Counted from the stretch's first letter, positions 23,566 through 32,692 are shown. The stretch is 61,810 bases of DNA from Plesiocystis pacifica SIR-1 (GCF_000170895.1 NZ_ABCS01000062.1:1-61810); one strand, 5' to 3'. Notes: generated by a model not told the origin, from the letters alone. A program made the numbers and translations.

Positions 23566-24375
23566 ATGCGACTTCGACGAAGAGCGGCGCTGGCGTGCGC
23601 GGGCCTGCTGGCGTGCGCGCCGGAGACCACGGGGCGCGATCCGGCCTTTGGCTGGCTCACCGACGCCGGCGGCGATGAAGCGTCGACGGGGTCCGAGGCT
23701 GACGCGGACGCTGATGACGGCGAGGGCTCCGACGAGGGCGAGGGCGAAAGCTCCAGCGAGGGCGAAAGCTCCAGTGAGGAGTCCAGCAAGAGCGAGAGCG
23801 AGGGCGAGAGCGCCGACGAGAGCGGGGGCGAGCCCGCCGGCTGCCCCAGCGTCCTGCCCGGCACCCGCGTCGCCCGCGACGACTCGCAGACGGACTTCGC
23901 CCAACTCTACGCCGAGAACGTCGACGCCGACCCGAGCAACGACGTCGCCTGGCCCGGCATGTGGGGGGTCTCGGGCGTCCCCCAGCGCCTGTTCGTCGCC
24001 CGCGACCACTACAAGGCGCTGCGCTTCGACACCAGCACCGCCGCGCCGGACCAGCTGCGCGGGCGCTTCGAGTGGGGCGAGAGCGGCGTCGGGGGAGTCC
24101 CGACCCACGCGACCTTCACGCTGTCGACGACCTGCGGGGAGTTCGAAGCCGTGGACCCGCTGTGCCGCCGCTACTCCCCGGGCAACCGCATCCCCTGGCA
24201 CCTGCCCGGGGCCTCGAACGTCGAGCTGGGCTCGTGCCCGCTGACGCCGGGGCAGGTCTACTACGTCAACGTCGTGTACGCGGACTGGAGCGGGGAGCTG
24301 GGCGAGAGCACCTGCAGCTTCGACACCTGCAACCACCTGATCAACGCCGGCGGCGGCCCGCCTGCCTTCCCCTGA
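23566..24375 (+). CDS. Lipoprotein with Ser/Glu-rich linker
   Basis: 269 aa; ATG preceded by GGAAGG. The signal ends in LLAC (C17). Residues about 38-88 are an acidic Ser/Glu/Gly linker containing repeated GESSSE units. The mature domain, about 90-269, begins CPSVLPGTRVARDD. It contains paired Cys, FEWGESGVGG and SFDTCNHLINAGG, with beta-sandwich-like composition. No enzymatic motif is seen; a surface or carbohydrate-binding role is only a guess. Confidence 0.7.
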   Translation: MRLRRRAALACAGLLACAPETTGRDPAFGWLTDAGGDEASTGSEADADADDGEGSDEGEGESSSEGESSSEESSKSESEGESADESGGEPAGCPSVLPGTRVARDDSQTDFAQLYAENVDADPSNDVAWPGMWGVSGVPQRLFVARDHYKALRFDTSTAAPDQLRGRFEWGESGVGGVPTHATFTLSTTCGEFEAVDPLCRRYSPGNRIPWHLPGASNVELGSCPLTPGQVYYVNVVYADWSGELGESTCSFDTCNHLINAGGGPPAFP

Positions 24376-24385
24376 ACCGCCGCAC

Positions 24386-25336
24386 TCAGGCGCGCACGCC
24401 CGCCCCGTCGCGCTGCCAGCTCGCCCGGTAGCCCCCCGGCCCGACCCCGACGAGGCGCTTGAAGGCCCGGCCGAAGGCGGCCTCGGACAGGTACCCGACG
24501 GAGTCGGCGACCTCGGCGACGGAGCGCTCGGACTGGCGCAGCTGCGCCTTGGCCAGCTCGATGCGCCAGCGGGTCAGGTACTGCATGGGCGTCAGCTGGA
24601 CGCAGGCGGCGAAGCGCTCGGCGAACAGGGTCCGGCTCATGCCGGCGCCCTGGGCCAGGGCCTGCAAGCTCCACTTTTGAGCCGGCCGCTCGTGGATCAG
24701 GGTCAGGGCCCGGCCGAGCTGCGGGTCGGCGATGGCGGCGAGCACGTTCTCGGCCGAGTCCTCCTCGCAGCTCTCGACGTAGGCTCGGAGCATGTGGATG
24801 AACAGGATCTCGGCCAAGCGGCTGAGCACGGCCTCCCGCCCCGCCCGGTCTCCGCCGGCCTCCTCGCCGATGTAGCGCATGACGTCGTCGAGCCAGCGAA
24901 AGTCGTGGCCCGCGTCCGCGCCGAAGTGCAGCACCCTCGGGAGGGCGTCGAGGAGCGGGTGGAGCACGCCCGGGGGGAACGCGAAGTGTCCGCAGACCAG
25001 GGTCGTCCGCGCCCCAGGCCCGCCGTAGCGAAAGGGCCCGGCGCCGGTCCAGCCGCTCGCGGCCAGGGCCGCCTCGAGCTCGACCACGGAGCGCGCGGGG
25101 GCGTCGACGAGGTGGTGGCGCGCCCCGTGGGGCACCAGGGCCAGCTCTCCCCGACGCAGGCGCACGCCCTCGCCCTCGCCCAGCTCGAGGGTGCACTCGC
25201 CCTCCAGCGCGATGTGGAAGCGAGCCGCGCCCTCGTTGCGAGGCACCGCGAGGCCAAAGGGCGAGCCGAGCTCGGCCCGGAAGTAGAGGGTCCCGTGCAG
25301 CGGGATGACCCGCAGGATGTCGCTGAGGAGGTCCAT
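24386..25336 (-). CDS. AraC-family regulator with cupin domain
   Basis: 316-aa regulator. An N-terminal cupin-like ligand domain (about 1-170; FHIALEGECTLELGEGEG, LVPHGARHHL) precedes two helix-turn-helix motifs (about 215-310) with SLQALAQGAGMSRTLFAERF and SVAEVADSVGYLSEAAFGRA. The final GVGPGGYRASW is typical of the family. The next gene upstream on the same strand is the fatty-acid-hydroxylase-like gene, which may be a target; this is inference. Confidence 0.92.
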   Translation of the reverse strand: MDLLSDILRVIPLHGTLYFRAELGSPFGLAVPRNEGAARFHIALEGECTLELGEGEGVRLRRGELALVPHGARHHLVDAPARSVVELEAALAASGWTGAGPFRYGGPGARTTLVCGHFAFPPGVLHPLLDALPRVLHFGADAGHDFRWLDDVMRYIGEEAGGDRAGREAVLSRLAEILFIHMLRAYVESCEEDSAENVLAAIADPQLGRALTLIHERPAQKWSLQALAQGAGMSRTLFAERFAACVQLTPMQYLTRWRIELAKAQLRQSERSVAEVADSVGYLSEAAFGRAFKRLVGVGPGGYRASWQRDGAGVRA

Positions 25337-25437
25337 GGCGAGCTGGCGAACCCTTGGATCCTAGCCCGCCCCCACCTACCGAGCGTCCGCATTTCCTGCC
25401 CGAGCGTTCACGACCCGGCTGGCATGGCGTGGCGTGG

Positions 25438-26277
25438 CTACCCGACCGAGCTCGTCTGCCCCAGCTCCCCCGCCGCCTCCTCCTCGGGCTGCAGCGGGAC
25501 GAAGGGCCAGGCCAGCTCCGTCGCGTGGGACTGCGGGCGCAGCCCTTCGATGCCAAAGGCCTCGGGGTAGCGCCTGGTGATGCGCGCGGTCCCAAACAGC
25601 ACGTCCCAGAAAAAGAGCAGGTTGCCGTAGTTGCCCTTGTAGTGGGTGACGCCGTCGTCCGCGTGCAGCCCGTGGTGCATGGCGTGGGTCGAGGGCGTCG
25701 AGAGCACCCGCTCGACCACCCACATCACCGGCCGCAGCGCCCGAACCCGGTACAGCGGCGCGTCCCAGCGCAGGCTCGAGTGGGCGCCGATGATCACCGT
25801 GAGCTTGACGATGATGTAGACGGCGTAGACGCTGCCAAAGCCGAGGTGGACCAGGGCCCCGGCGATCCACAGCCCGGGCATCAGCGCGTAGTACAGTAGG
25901 TTGTTGCGGTAGACGATCGAGACGCTCATGTAGGGCGCGCTGTGGTGCGCCCGGTGCAGGGTGTAGAGCCAGGGGACGCTGTGGCAGGCGCGGTGCCACC
26001 AGTACTGGGTGAGGTCGTCGCCGAGCAGCAGCATCGCGACCATCGCCCACGCGGGAAGGTGGGCGAGGGCGTCGCGGCTCCCGGGCGTCACGGCGTCGAG
26101 GAGCAAGCTCGCGGCCACCGTGACGAGGGGGCCGACCACGAAGCCCACCGCGCCCCCCGAGACCACGTCGAAGGCGAGCTGGGAGCCCGTGCGGCCGCGG
26201 ACCCGATCGGCCAGCACCTCGGCGATGGCGAAGCTCAGGCCCACCCCCACGATGACAGCTCGGTAGTTCAACGCCAC
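25438..26277 (-). CDS. Sterol desaturase / fatty-acid hydroxylase
   Basis: A 279-aa di-iron membrane enzyme with the histidine clusters HRACH, HRAHH and HAMHH plus further His near HYKGNYGN, and four to five hydrophobic segments. Acts on membrane lipids or sterols at the inner membrane; the substrate cannot be read from sequence. Divergent from a LysR regulator (55 bp apart), which probably controls it. A class II cholesterol oxidase 10 kb away is another sterol-type enzyme. Confidence 0.9.
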   Translation of the reverse strand: MALNYRAVIVGVGLSFAIAEVLADRVRGRTGSQLAFDVVSGGAVGFVVGPLVTVAASLLLDAVTPGSRDALAHLPAWAMVAMLLLGDDLTQYWWHRACHSVPWLYTLHRAHHSAPYMSVSIVYRNNLLYYALMPGLWIAGALVHLGFGSVYAVYIIVKLTVIIGAHSSLRWDAPLYRVRALRPVMWVVERVLSTPSTHAMHHGLHADDGVTHYKGNYGNLLFFWDVLFGTARITRRYPEAFGIEGLRPQSHATELAWPFVPLQPEEEAAGELGQTSSVG

Positions 26278-26312
26278 GCCTCAGCTTGGGCCGGCCAAGC
26301 CATGCCTACAAG

Positions 26313-26328
26313 TGGTATTTTGTCACCA
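26313..26328. promoter_or_regulatory. Candidate LysR operator
   Basis: TGGT-N8-ACCA inverted repeat ending 4 bp before the lysR-family start codon, in the 55-bp gap between that gene and the divergent sterol-desaturase-like gene. Position and symmetry fit a LysR-type recognition site that could repress its own gene and regulate the divergent one. The spacing differs from the classic T-N11-A, so this is tentative. Confidence 0.4.
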
Positions 26329-26332
26329 AAAC

Positions 26333-27262
26333 ATGAATAACAAGAATACTTTGGCTGGGTTCGAGCTCCGCCACCTCCGCCACCTGCTCGCCCTCGACGC
26401 CCACGGCACGCTCCAGGCCGCGGCCCGGGCCATCCACCTCAGCCAGTCCGCGCTCACCAAGTCCATCGCGTCCCTCGAGGACGGCCTCGGGACCCCGCTG
26501 TTCGACCGCAGCGGCCGGCGCCTCGCCCCCAACGCCCTGCACGCCAAGGTCCTCGCCCGCGCGCGGGCCCTGGTCCGCGCCGCCGACGATCTCCAGCGCG
26601 AGGCTGCGCTGTTCCGCGACGGGCAGCTCGAGGAGATTCGCCTGGGCGTGGGTCCCGTCGTCGCCCTGGGCCCCATGCCCGACGTGCTCGCGCGCTTTCG
26701 AGAGCGCTTCCCGACGGTGCGCCTGGTGATCCAGGTCGGCTCGACCACCGAGCTCGCCCCGGCCCTGGTCGAGGGCGAGCTCCACTTGATCGTCTCCGAT
26801 CGGGAGCAGCAAGTCGTCGACGACGCGGAGCTCGAGGTCGAGGCCCTGGGCCCCGATCCCCTCGCGGGCGCCGTGCGTCCCGAGCACCCCTTGCTCGGCT
26901 CCGAGACCCCGACGCTCGCCCACCTCCTCGCCTACCCCCGCGCCGGCGCCACCCCGCCCGCTCGCATGCGGCGCTTCGCCGAGGACCAGCTCGCGCCCCT
27001 GCTCGGCACCGCACCCACGGCGGACATCCGCTGCGACAACTACGAGGTGCTCGTGAGCCTCGCCGAGACCTCGGACATGATCGTGCTCGGCCCGCGCTCG
27101 GTGCTCGATCGCTACGCCGCCATGGGCCGCCTGGTCGTGCTCCCGGTGGTCTACCCGAGCCCGCCCTCGGAGCCGGCGGTGATGCTCGCCGCAGGCCGCC
27201 CCACCGCCCCGGCCGTGCGCAGCCTCGCCAACCTCTTCCTCGGGCGCGACGCGACCGCCTGA
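26333..27262 (+). CDS. LysR-family transcriptional regulator
   Basis: 309 aa. N-terminal winged helix-turn-helix (about 8-65) with LRHLLALDAHGTLQAAARAI and SQSALTKSIASLED, then a periplasmic-binding-protein-like effector domain (about 95-300). The start MNNKNTLAG at 26333 was preferred over the GTG at 26312, which lies inside the operator-like palindrome. Divergent orientation suggests regulation of the sterol desaturase-like gene. Confidence 0.93.
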   Translation: MNNKNTLAGFELRHLRHLLALDAHGTLQAAARAIHLSQSALTKSIASLEDGLGTPLFDRSGRRLAPNALHAKVLARARALVRAADDLQREAALFRDGQLEEIRLGVGPVVALGPMPDVLARFRERFPTVRLVIQVGSTTELAPALVEGELHLIVSDREQQVVDDAELEVEALGPDPLAGAVRPEHPLLGSETPTLAHLLAYPRAGATPPARMRRFAEDQLAPLLGTAPTADIRCDNYEVLVSLAETSDMIVLGPRSVLDRYAAMGRLVVLPVVYPSPPSEPAVMLAAGRPTAPAVRSLANLFLGRDATA

Positions 27263-27295
27263 CGCGGCCTTGTCGTCACCCATGAGCCGCGTATC

Positions 27296-27745
27296 ATGCT
27301 GCCCGCCGTGCCCCGCCGCCTCCCGCAGCTCCTCCTCAGCCTCGCCCTGCTCGCGGGCGCGAGCGGTGGTTGCGGTCCAAGCGACGAGGAGCTCATGGCC
27401 TACGGCCCCAACCTCGTGTGGCAGGCCTGCGACATGGGCATGGTGCTCGACGAGGACGGCGAGTGTCAGGGCGTGGCCGAGCTCTACGAGTGGGAGGAGG
27501 CCATCGACGCGTGCTTGATGCTCTCCGCCGAGGACCCCGGCAACTTCCGCCTGCCCACGGAGATCGAGCTGCGCGGCGAGCTGCTGCGCCACCCCGAGCT
27601 CACCCCCGCGCGGCGGTGGATCGACACCTGGGACCTCGACGCCGAAGAGCCCGGCCCCGAGGTCCTCGACCCGGCCGGCTTCAAGCGCCGGCAAAAGCCC
27701 GAGAGCAAGCGACGCGTCCGCTGCGTCCACGACGGGCCGCGCTGA
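27296..27745 (+). CDS. Small lipoprotein, DUF1566-like
   Basis: 149 aa. The signal peptide ends in SGGC (about C26). The mature part contains a central YEWEEAIDACLML and FRLPTEIELRGEL, which resembles the DUF1566/Lcl C-terminal domain seen in lectin-like surface proteins. Its C-terminal RVRCVHDGPR also fits such domains. The family is shortened here. Function unknown. Confidence 0.7.
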   Translation: MLPAVPRRLPQLLLSLALLAGASGGCGPSDEELMAYGPNLVWQACDMGMVLDEDGECQGVAELYEWEEAIDACLMLSAEDPGNFRLPTEIELRGELLRHPELTPARRWIDTWDLDAEEPGPEVLDPAGFKRRQKPESKRRVRCVHDGPR

Positions 27746-27758
27746 GCCTGCGAGCGGG

Positions 27759-28086
27759 CTAAGCCTCAGACTCCAGCCGCTCCCGGATCGCTTCGAGCTC
27801 GTGGACGACCTCGATGTCCTTGCGCCGTCCAGCGCGACGCTTGACCTCGATGAGCGCGCTGAGTTCGATGACCCGGCAAGGATGGCCAAAGGCCTCCCAC
27901 CGACAGCTCCGGCCTGGTCGCATGGCGCGGGTCGTGTGGTCTCAGAGCCTCGAGCAGCCGCTCGAGGTTGGGGACAGAGAACTCCATGATGACGTCCAGG
28001 TCGAGGGTCATCCGTGCGGAGCCGTGCATGACCGCAGCCACACCTCCGACGATCGCAAACTCGAGCCCACTCGCGCACAGCCCCAT
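27759..28086 (-). pseudogene. Remnant of a nucleotidyltransferase (DUF6036/MNT-like)
   Basis: One frame encodes GLEFAIVGGVAAVMHGSARMTLDLDVIMEF in pieces, with the nucleotidyltransferase GG...DLD signature, then VPNLERLLEALRPHDP. After a lesion the C-terminal part continues in another frame as EAFGHPCRVIELSALIEVKR, RKDIEVVHELEAIRERLESEA and stop at 27759. About 50 residues normally between the two parts are missing and the N-terminus is short. Such proteins are typical of toxin-antitoxin or defence-associated loci; this copy looks dead. Confidence 0.7.
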
Positions 28087-28133
28087 CGAAACGAGTCGTA
28101 CACCGACTCTCCGCCAGCCTCGTTTGCTCGAGC

Positions 28134-28544
28134 GTGCTCGGCCTCTCCCTCGCGCTCTCGCTGCTCGCGGCCTCCCCGGCCGGCGACCTGTCCTCCGACG
28201 ACGTCCCCTACCCTCGCCCCGCTCGAAGGACGCCGACCGTGACCGAGGACGCCCTCGCGCGCCGCCTCGAGCAGGCTCACCGCGCCCGAGCCAGAGCGGC
28301 CGAGCGCCTGTTCGAAGAGCCCGGCCGGCGCTTTCGAAAGTGCCGCAGCTGCACCTCCGCAGAGATCCGCGCCGAGCAGATCGCGTTCCTGACCGAGCTC
28401 CTCGCCGAGCTCGACGTCGATCACCCCGACGTCCCCGACCTGCTGTTTCGCCTCGCGGACCACCACCGCGAGGCCAAGGCCGAGCACGAGCAGCAGGCCG
28501 CGCTCGCCCGAGAGCGCCTCGACGCCCTCGACGAGACGCCTTGA
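28134..28544 (+). CDS. Small secreted protein, possibly a TPR-protein fragment
   Basis: 136 aa from a GTG start. A hydrophobic N-terminus (LGLSLALSLLAASPA) could be a signal peptide. A helical domain follows, with RKCRSC and LLAELDVDHPDVPDLLFRLA, resembling the first repeats of long myxobacterial TPR lipoproteins. Those proteins are usually several hundred residues, so this may be a truncated gene beside the nucleotidyltransferase remnant. Followed by a bidirectional-looking terminator. Confidence 0.55.
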   Translation: MLGLSLALSLLAASPAGDLSSDDVPYPRPARRTPTVTEDALARRLEQAHRARARAAERLFEEPGRRFRKCRSCTSAEIRAEQIAFLTELLAELDVDHPDVPDLLFRLADHHREAKAEHEQQAALARERLDALDETP

Positions 28545-28551
28545 CCCAACC

Positions 28552-28584
28552 AAAAACGAGAGCGCCCCGACAGGGACGCTCTCG
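28552..28584 (-). terminator. Rho-independent terminator of the sedolisin gene
   Basis: Hairpin CGAGAGCG / CGCTCTCG (8 bp perfect, with further G-C pairs across the inner loop), followed on the - strand by TTTTT. It lies 17 bp downstream of the protease stop at 28602 and also closes the convergent small gene ending at 28544. Confidence 0.85.
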
Positions 28585-28601
28585 TCGTGCAGGCAGACGG
28601 C

Positions 28602-30524
28602 TCAGGGCAGGATCTGCGCGAGCTCGTCGACGATCGGGGCGCCCCAACCGGTCGGCACGTCCCAGCCGGCGCCCGCGGCCCAGTCGTCCGTGGCGCCCGT
28701 GGTGATGTCGCGGAAGCCCTGGCTCTGGGCCTGCGTCGAGTAGTAGAGCTTCGGGTTGAAGAAGCCCAGGGGCTCCATGCCGTTGTCCTCGCGGTACTCG
28801 TTCATGACCGCGGCCATGCCCGAGAAGGTCGGCGTGGCGAAGCTGGTGCCGCCGTAGAGCTCCCAGTCGCCGACCCAGTAGATCCAGTAGGCCGAGCCGA
28901 TGAAGGGCGCGGCGGCGAGGGCCAGGTCCACGGTCATGGCGTTGGTTGCGAGGTCACCCGCGACCTCGACCTGCCACGGGGGCATGGGGAAGGACAGGGT
29001 CTCGCCCGAGCCCGACTCGCTCCACGCGACCTCGTCCTGGACCACGCCCTGGTTGGTCGAGTAGACCCGCGTGCCGCCGACGGCGGTCATGTAGGGGCTC
29101 GATCCGGGCGTGTCGGTCTCGCCCGAGTTGCCGCCGGCGCTGAGCAGGGTCAGGCCCTGGGCCGAGCCGATCGCCGCCGAGACGTCGTAGGACTCGCGCA
29201 CGAGCTTGGGCTCGGCGTCCTCGCGGTGCGCCAGCGAGGTGGTCAGCACCTTGGCCCCGTCGACGGGCATGCGGTACATGGCCTCGTTGAAGGCCCACAG
29301 CGACGAGGTGTTGCGGGTGTCCGGCGCGGCGTACTGGATGATCTCGGCGCCCGGCGCCATGGCCCCGGCCCACGCGGGGTTGAGGGTCGCCTCGATGCCG
29401 CGGAACACCGCGGGCTCGAGCATCTCGACCACGATGGGGTTGGGGCGCACGATGCCGAAGCTCTGCCAGAAGGTCTGCATCCACTTGGTGTGCGGGCGCG
29501 AGCCGGTCATCACCGCGATGGCCTGGCCCGAGCCGTCGTAGCCCATGTCGTAGAGCGGCGTGACGTCGTAGATGTTGGCCACGCGCTCGGGGTGCAGGCC
29601 CCAGCTGAGGTTGTCCGGCGGATCGGCGATGATGTCCCCGATCTCGTTGGGCAGCGAGCCCTCCTCCGCCGGCAGGTCACAGGTGATGACGCCGGGGCTG
29701 ATGCCGGCGACGAAGGCCGGCAGGGTCATCGAGTCCGTCGTGCAGTAGACGATGAAGGGCGGCTGGCCGATCTGCGGGTTCGTGCGCTCGCAAAGGCGCA
29801 GCTCGGTGTCGAAGGCCTCGTTGAACTGGCCGACGAGCCCCGAGAAGTGGGTGTACATGCCCGAGGTGGTGACCCAGTTGACGCTGAGCCCCTCGAACTC
29901 GAGCCAGGCCTCGAGCAGCTCGACGGTGTCCTGCTCTGGCAGGTGGTGCTCGACGAGCTCGTCCCAGGTCAGGTACTGGCCGTAGATGCTGCTGAGCGGA
30001 TCGCTGACGTCGAACAAGAAGGCGTCGAGGCCCTCGCGGTCGCGCACGTCGAGGGCCATCAGCGCCCGGAAGGAGTCGTTGGGATCGGCCGGGCCCAGGT
30101 CCGTGTAGACGCCCGGGAGGGGCTGAGGCACGCCGTCGGGGTTGGGCACGGGCTCCCACTCCTCCTCGGGGATCTCGTCGAGGGGGCTGCCGCCGGTGTC
30201 GGTCTCGGTGTCCGTGGTGTCGTCTTCGGTGGTGGTCTCTTCCGTGGAGCCCTCGGTGGTCTCCTCCGTCGACTCCTCGGTGGTCTCCTCCGTCGACTCC
30301 TCCGTCGTGTCGGTGGTGTCCTCGGTGGCCTCGTCCGTGCTCGAGTCCGAGCTGCCGGCTTCGTCGGGGTCGGTGTCCGTGGAGCCGACCTCATCCGCCG
30401 CGGTGTCGCTCTCCCCGTCCTCGTCGGCGCTGGCCGAAGCGCTCACCGTGTCGTCGCCAGTGCAGCCGAGAGGAAGAATGCTCAGAGCCAACAGGCCCAT
30501 CGATACGCAAGTGAAACGCTTCAT
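28602..30524 (-). CDS. Sedolisin-family (S53) lipoprotein, altered active site
   Basis: 640 aa. Lipoprotein signal (LPLGC, about C21), a Thr/Glu/Ser/Asp linker to about residue 110, a pro-kumamolisin-like propeptide (about 130-260) and a subtilisin-fold domain (about 290-640). The nucleophile is in GTSFATP (S561) and the catalytic Glu in GIEATLN (E378). The acid expected four residues later is Asn (N382), and the oxyanion Asp of the usual GDSG is also Asn (GGNSG, N466). The C-terminal calcium-site motif around DITTG and GWDVPTGWGAP is kept. It may be a pseudo-protease or have altered pH dependence. The start 30524 places the signal peptide at the N-terminus. Confidence 0.9.
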   Translation of the reverse strand: MKRFTCVSMGLLALSILPLGCTGDDTVSASASADEDGESDTAADEVGSTDTDPDEAGSSDSSTDEATEDTTDTTEESTEETTEESTEETTEGSTEETTTEDDTTDTETDTGGSPLDEIPEEEWEPVPNPDGVPQPLPGVYTDLGPADPNDSFRALMALDVRDREGLDAFLFDVSDPLSSIYGQYLTWDELVEHHLPEQDTVELLEAWLEFEGLSVNWVTTSGMYTHFSGLVGQFNEAFDTELRLCERTNPQIGQPPFIVYCTTDSMTLPAFVAGISPGVITCDLPAEEGSLPNEIGDIIADPPDNLSWGLHPERVANIYDVTPLYDMGYDGSGQAIAVMTGSRPHTKWMQTFWQSFGIVRPNPIVVEMLEPAVFRGIEATLNPAWAGAMAPGAEIIQYAAPDTRNTSSLWAFNEAMYRMPVDGAKVLTTSLAHREDAEPKLVRESYDVSAAIGSAQGLTLLSAGGNSGETDTPGSSPYMTAVGGTRVYSTNQGVVQDEVAWSESGSGETLSFPMPPWQVEVAGDLATNAMTVDLALAAAPFIGSAYWIYWVGDWELYGGTSFATPTFSGMAAVMNEYREDNGMEPLGFFNPKLYYSTQAQSQGFRDITTGATDDWAAGAGWDVPTGWGAPIVDELAQILP

Positions 30525-30848
30525 GTCTTCGCCGCCATAGTCCACTTCGCGCCGCCCAAGTGCGGTCTGCCAAGTAGGTGACTACCTCTACATCAATTTC
30601 TCGAAATGTCCGCCTAGTCAAGTGGCGTCGCGTACGCACTGTGACCTCTACCTTGGCACAGGGACGCCCGTACAGCGGATTTGGCATAATTCGCGCTAAA
30701 TCGCGCATCAGCCGGCCGCCAAGCCGAACTGTGCGTCTGACTGCATGGGTCGAAGTCACCACCCTCCGACCGAGAGGGCATCGCCCCCTCGGTCCATTGC
30801 GAGTAAGGTGCCGACCGAATCGAATCGGGACGATCGGGCGATCAATTC
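30525..30848. promoter_or_regulatory. Divergent sedolisin / aroC intergenic region
   Basis: 324 bp without a plausible gene and clearly less GC-rich than its surroundings. It must contain the promoters of both divergent genes. A CATAAT at 30685-30690 is a -10 candidate for aroC, but no -35 at proper distance was found. No riboswitch or operator was recognised. Confidence 0.4.
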
Positions 30849-32018
30849 ATGGCTGGCAACACCTTCGGCGAACGCTTCCGCGTCACGACCTTCGGCGAGT
30901 CCCACGGCGGGGGTTTGGGCGCGATCATCGACGGATGCCCCGCAGGGCACCGTTTTCCGGCCGAGGCCATCGCGGCGCAATTGGCGAGGCGGCGCCCCGG
31001 GCAATCCGCATTGACGACCCAGCGCAAGGAAGCCGACGCGTGCGAGCTGCTGTCGGGCGTGGACCCCGAGACGGGTATGACCCTGGGAACACCCATCGCG
31101 TTTCTGGTCCGCAACAAGGACTACAAGAGTGGCCACTATGCAGATCTCGCCCAGCTGTATCGCCCCAGCCACGCAGATTTCACCTACGACGCCCGCTTTG
31201 GTCGGCGAGCCGTCGCGGGCGGCGGGCGCTCATCGGCGCGGGAGACGGTCGCCCGCGTGGCGGCGGGGGCCCTGGCTGAAGACTTGCTCCGTGCCCGCCT
31301 CGGTGTCGAGGTGATCGCGTGGGTCGAGCGCATCGCCGAGCTGAGCCTGAACCGGAACAGCGTCAACGAGTCCACCGTCGATCGCGCGCAGGTCGATCAA
31401 AGCCCGGTCCGCTGCCCCGACCCCGAGGCGGCGACGGCCATGGAGGCCGCGATTCGAGCCGCCCGCAAGGACGGGGACTCGCTCGGCGGCGTGGTCCGCT
31501 GCGTGGTCCGTAACGTCCCCCCGGGCCTGGGCGAACCGGTCTTCGACAAGCTCACCGCCGAGCTCGCCCACGCCATGATGAGCCTCCCGGCGACCCGGGG
31601 CTTCGAAGTGGGTGAGGGCTTCGCGGCCACGACCATGCGCGGCTCGACCCACAACGATCCCTTCCGCGTCCGCGACGGCCAGGTCCGCGCGGCCACCAAC
31701 CACAGCGGCGGCATCCAAGGCGGCATCAGCAACGGCGAGACCATCCGCTTCGCCGTGGCCTTCAAACCCACGGCGACGATCTTCAAGACCCAGCAGACCG
31801 CCACCCGCGACGGCCGCGAGATCGACTTCGTGCCCAGCAAGGGCCGCCACGATCCCTGCGTGCTGCCGCGGGCCGTGCCCATGGTCGAGGCCATGGCCGC
31901 GCTCGTCGTCCTCGACCACAGCCTGCGCCGCCTGGGCGCGCGCGCCGACGAGCTCAGCTGGCGCAGCGGCCCGGCCCTCGACGTGCTCGAAGCCAGCGAG
32001 GACACTCCCCCGTCGTGA
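30849..32018 (+). CDS. aroC: Chorismate synthase
   Basis: FMN-dependent last step of the shikimate pathway, 5-enolpyruvylshikimate-3-phosphate to chorismate. The 389-aa protein contains FGESHGGGLG near the N-terminus, the basic GRRAVAGGGRSSARET segment, SLPATRGFEVGEGF, NHSGGIQGGISNGE and the C-terminal KGRHDPCVLPRAVPMVEAM, all family signatures. The stop overlaps the next start (GTGA). Confidence 0.98.
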   Translation: MAGNTFGERFRVTTFGESHGGGLGAIIDGCPAGHRFPAEAIAAQLARRRPGQSALTTQRKEADACELLSGVDPETGMTLGTPIAFLVRNKDYKSGHYADLAQLYRPSHADFTYDARFGRRAVAGGGRSSARETVARVAAGALAEDLLRARLGVEVIAWVERIAELSLNRNSVNESTVDRAQVDQSPVRCPDPEAATAMEAAIRAARKDGDSLGGVVRCVVRNVPPGLGEPVFDKLTAELAHAMMSLPATRGFEVGEGFAATTMRGSTHNDPFRVRDGQVRAATNHSGGIQGGISNGETIRFAVAFKPTATIFKTQQTATRDGREIDFVPSKGRHDPCVLPRAVPMVEAMAALVVLDHSLRRLGARADELSWRSGPALDVLEASEDTPPS

Positions 32019-32668
32019 GCGGCGAACCCAAACCAGCCCGGCCCCAGCTGCGCCTGATGCCGGCCCCGGAGGACCGCGAGGCCGTCGTCGACGCCGAGGT
32101 GGTCTCGAGCGCGCCCGCGTCGAGCAAGGGTCGCCGCCTCGCCCCCGGCGCGCCCGAGTCCCCGGGCACCGTGCCCTTTGGTCTGAGCCAGCTGCTGCGC
32201 GTCGGCGAGCCCGTGGTCTGGTGGAACGCGAAAGAAGCCATCGCCTGGCGACCGGTGGCCTGGGTGCTCGCCGCTGGCCTCGTCGTCCTGGCCCTGGCCA
32301 CCGCGTTCGCGCCCCAGCTGTGGTCCCAGCCCCTCGAGGAGCTGTGGAAGCCGCTCGTGCCCACCCTCGCGCCGGCGGCCTTGCTGCTCGCCCGCGAGTG
32401 GTACAGCCGCCGCTACGTCATGGTCACCGACAACTCGGTGATCACCCTGGACATGCTCGGCAAGGGCGAGCGCCTGGCCTTCCGCAACATCCGCCGCGTC
32501 CGCAGCGACCTGCTCACCGGCGGCATCTTGCTCGAGGGCGCCGCCCACAAGCTGCGCATCCCTCCCCTGCTCGCCGAGGACACCCGGGCGGCCATCGCCA
32601 CCCAGCGGCGCAACGTGATCCGCGGGCAGGAGGAGCAGGCCGACGACCCCATGGGCTGGCTGCCCTGA
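32015..32668 (+). CDS. PH-domain membrane protein (bPH_2/YdbS-like)
   Basis: 217 aa from a GTG overlapping the aroC stop by 4 bp. A disordered N-terminus (about 1-55), two transmembrane helices (about 80-100 and 112-128) and a small beta-rich PH-like domain with RYVMVTDNSVITLD and FRNIRRVRSDLL. Typical of bacterial PH-domain membrane proteins of unknown role. It precedes the W-x-x-W peptide gene by 229 bp and is probably part of the aroC transcript. Confidence 0.78.
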   Translation: MSGEPKPARPQLRLMPAPEDREAVVDAEVVSSAPASSKGRRLAPGAPESPGTVPFGLSQLLRVGEPVVWWNAKEAIAWRPVAWVLAAGLVVLALATAFAPQLWSQPLEELWKPLVPTLAPAALLLAREWYSRRYVMVTDNSVITLDMLGKGERLAFRNIRRVRSDLLTGGILLEGAAHKLRIPPLLAEDTRAAIATQRRNVIRGQEEQADDPMGWLP

Positions 32669-32677
32669 ACCTCCCAT

Positions 32678-32692
32678 GCCCCGCGATGGGGC
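32678..32692 (+). terminator. GC hairpin after the PH-domain gene
   Basis: GCCCC-GCGAT-GGGGC hairpin 9 bp after the stop, without a T-tract. It might end or attenuate the aroC transcript and separate it from the peptide/prenyltransferase pair, but it is weak evidence on its own. Confidence 0.35.

Noticed and set aside
30653..30690. TTGGCA ... CATAAT as an aroC promoter pair
   Set aside because: Spacing of 26 bp is too long for a standard promoter.
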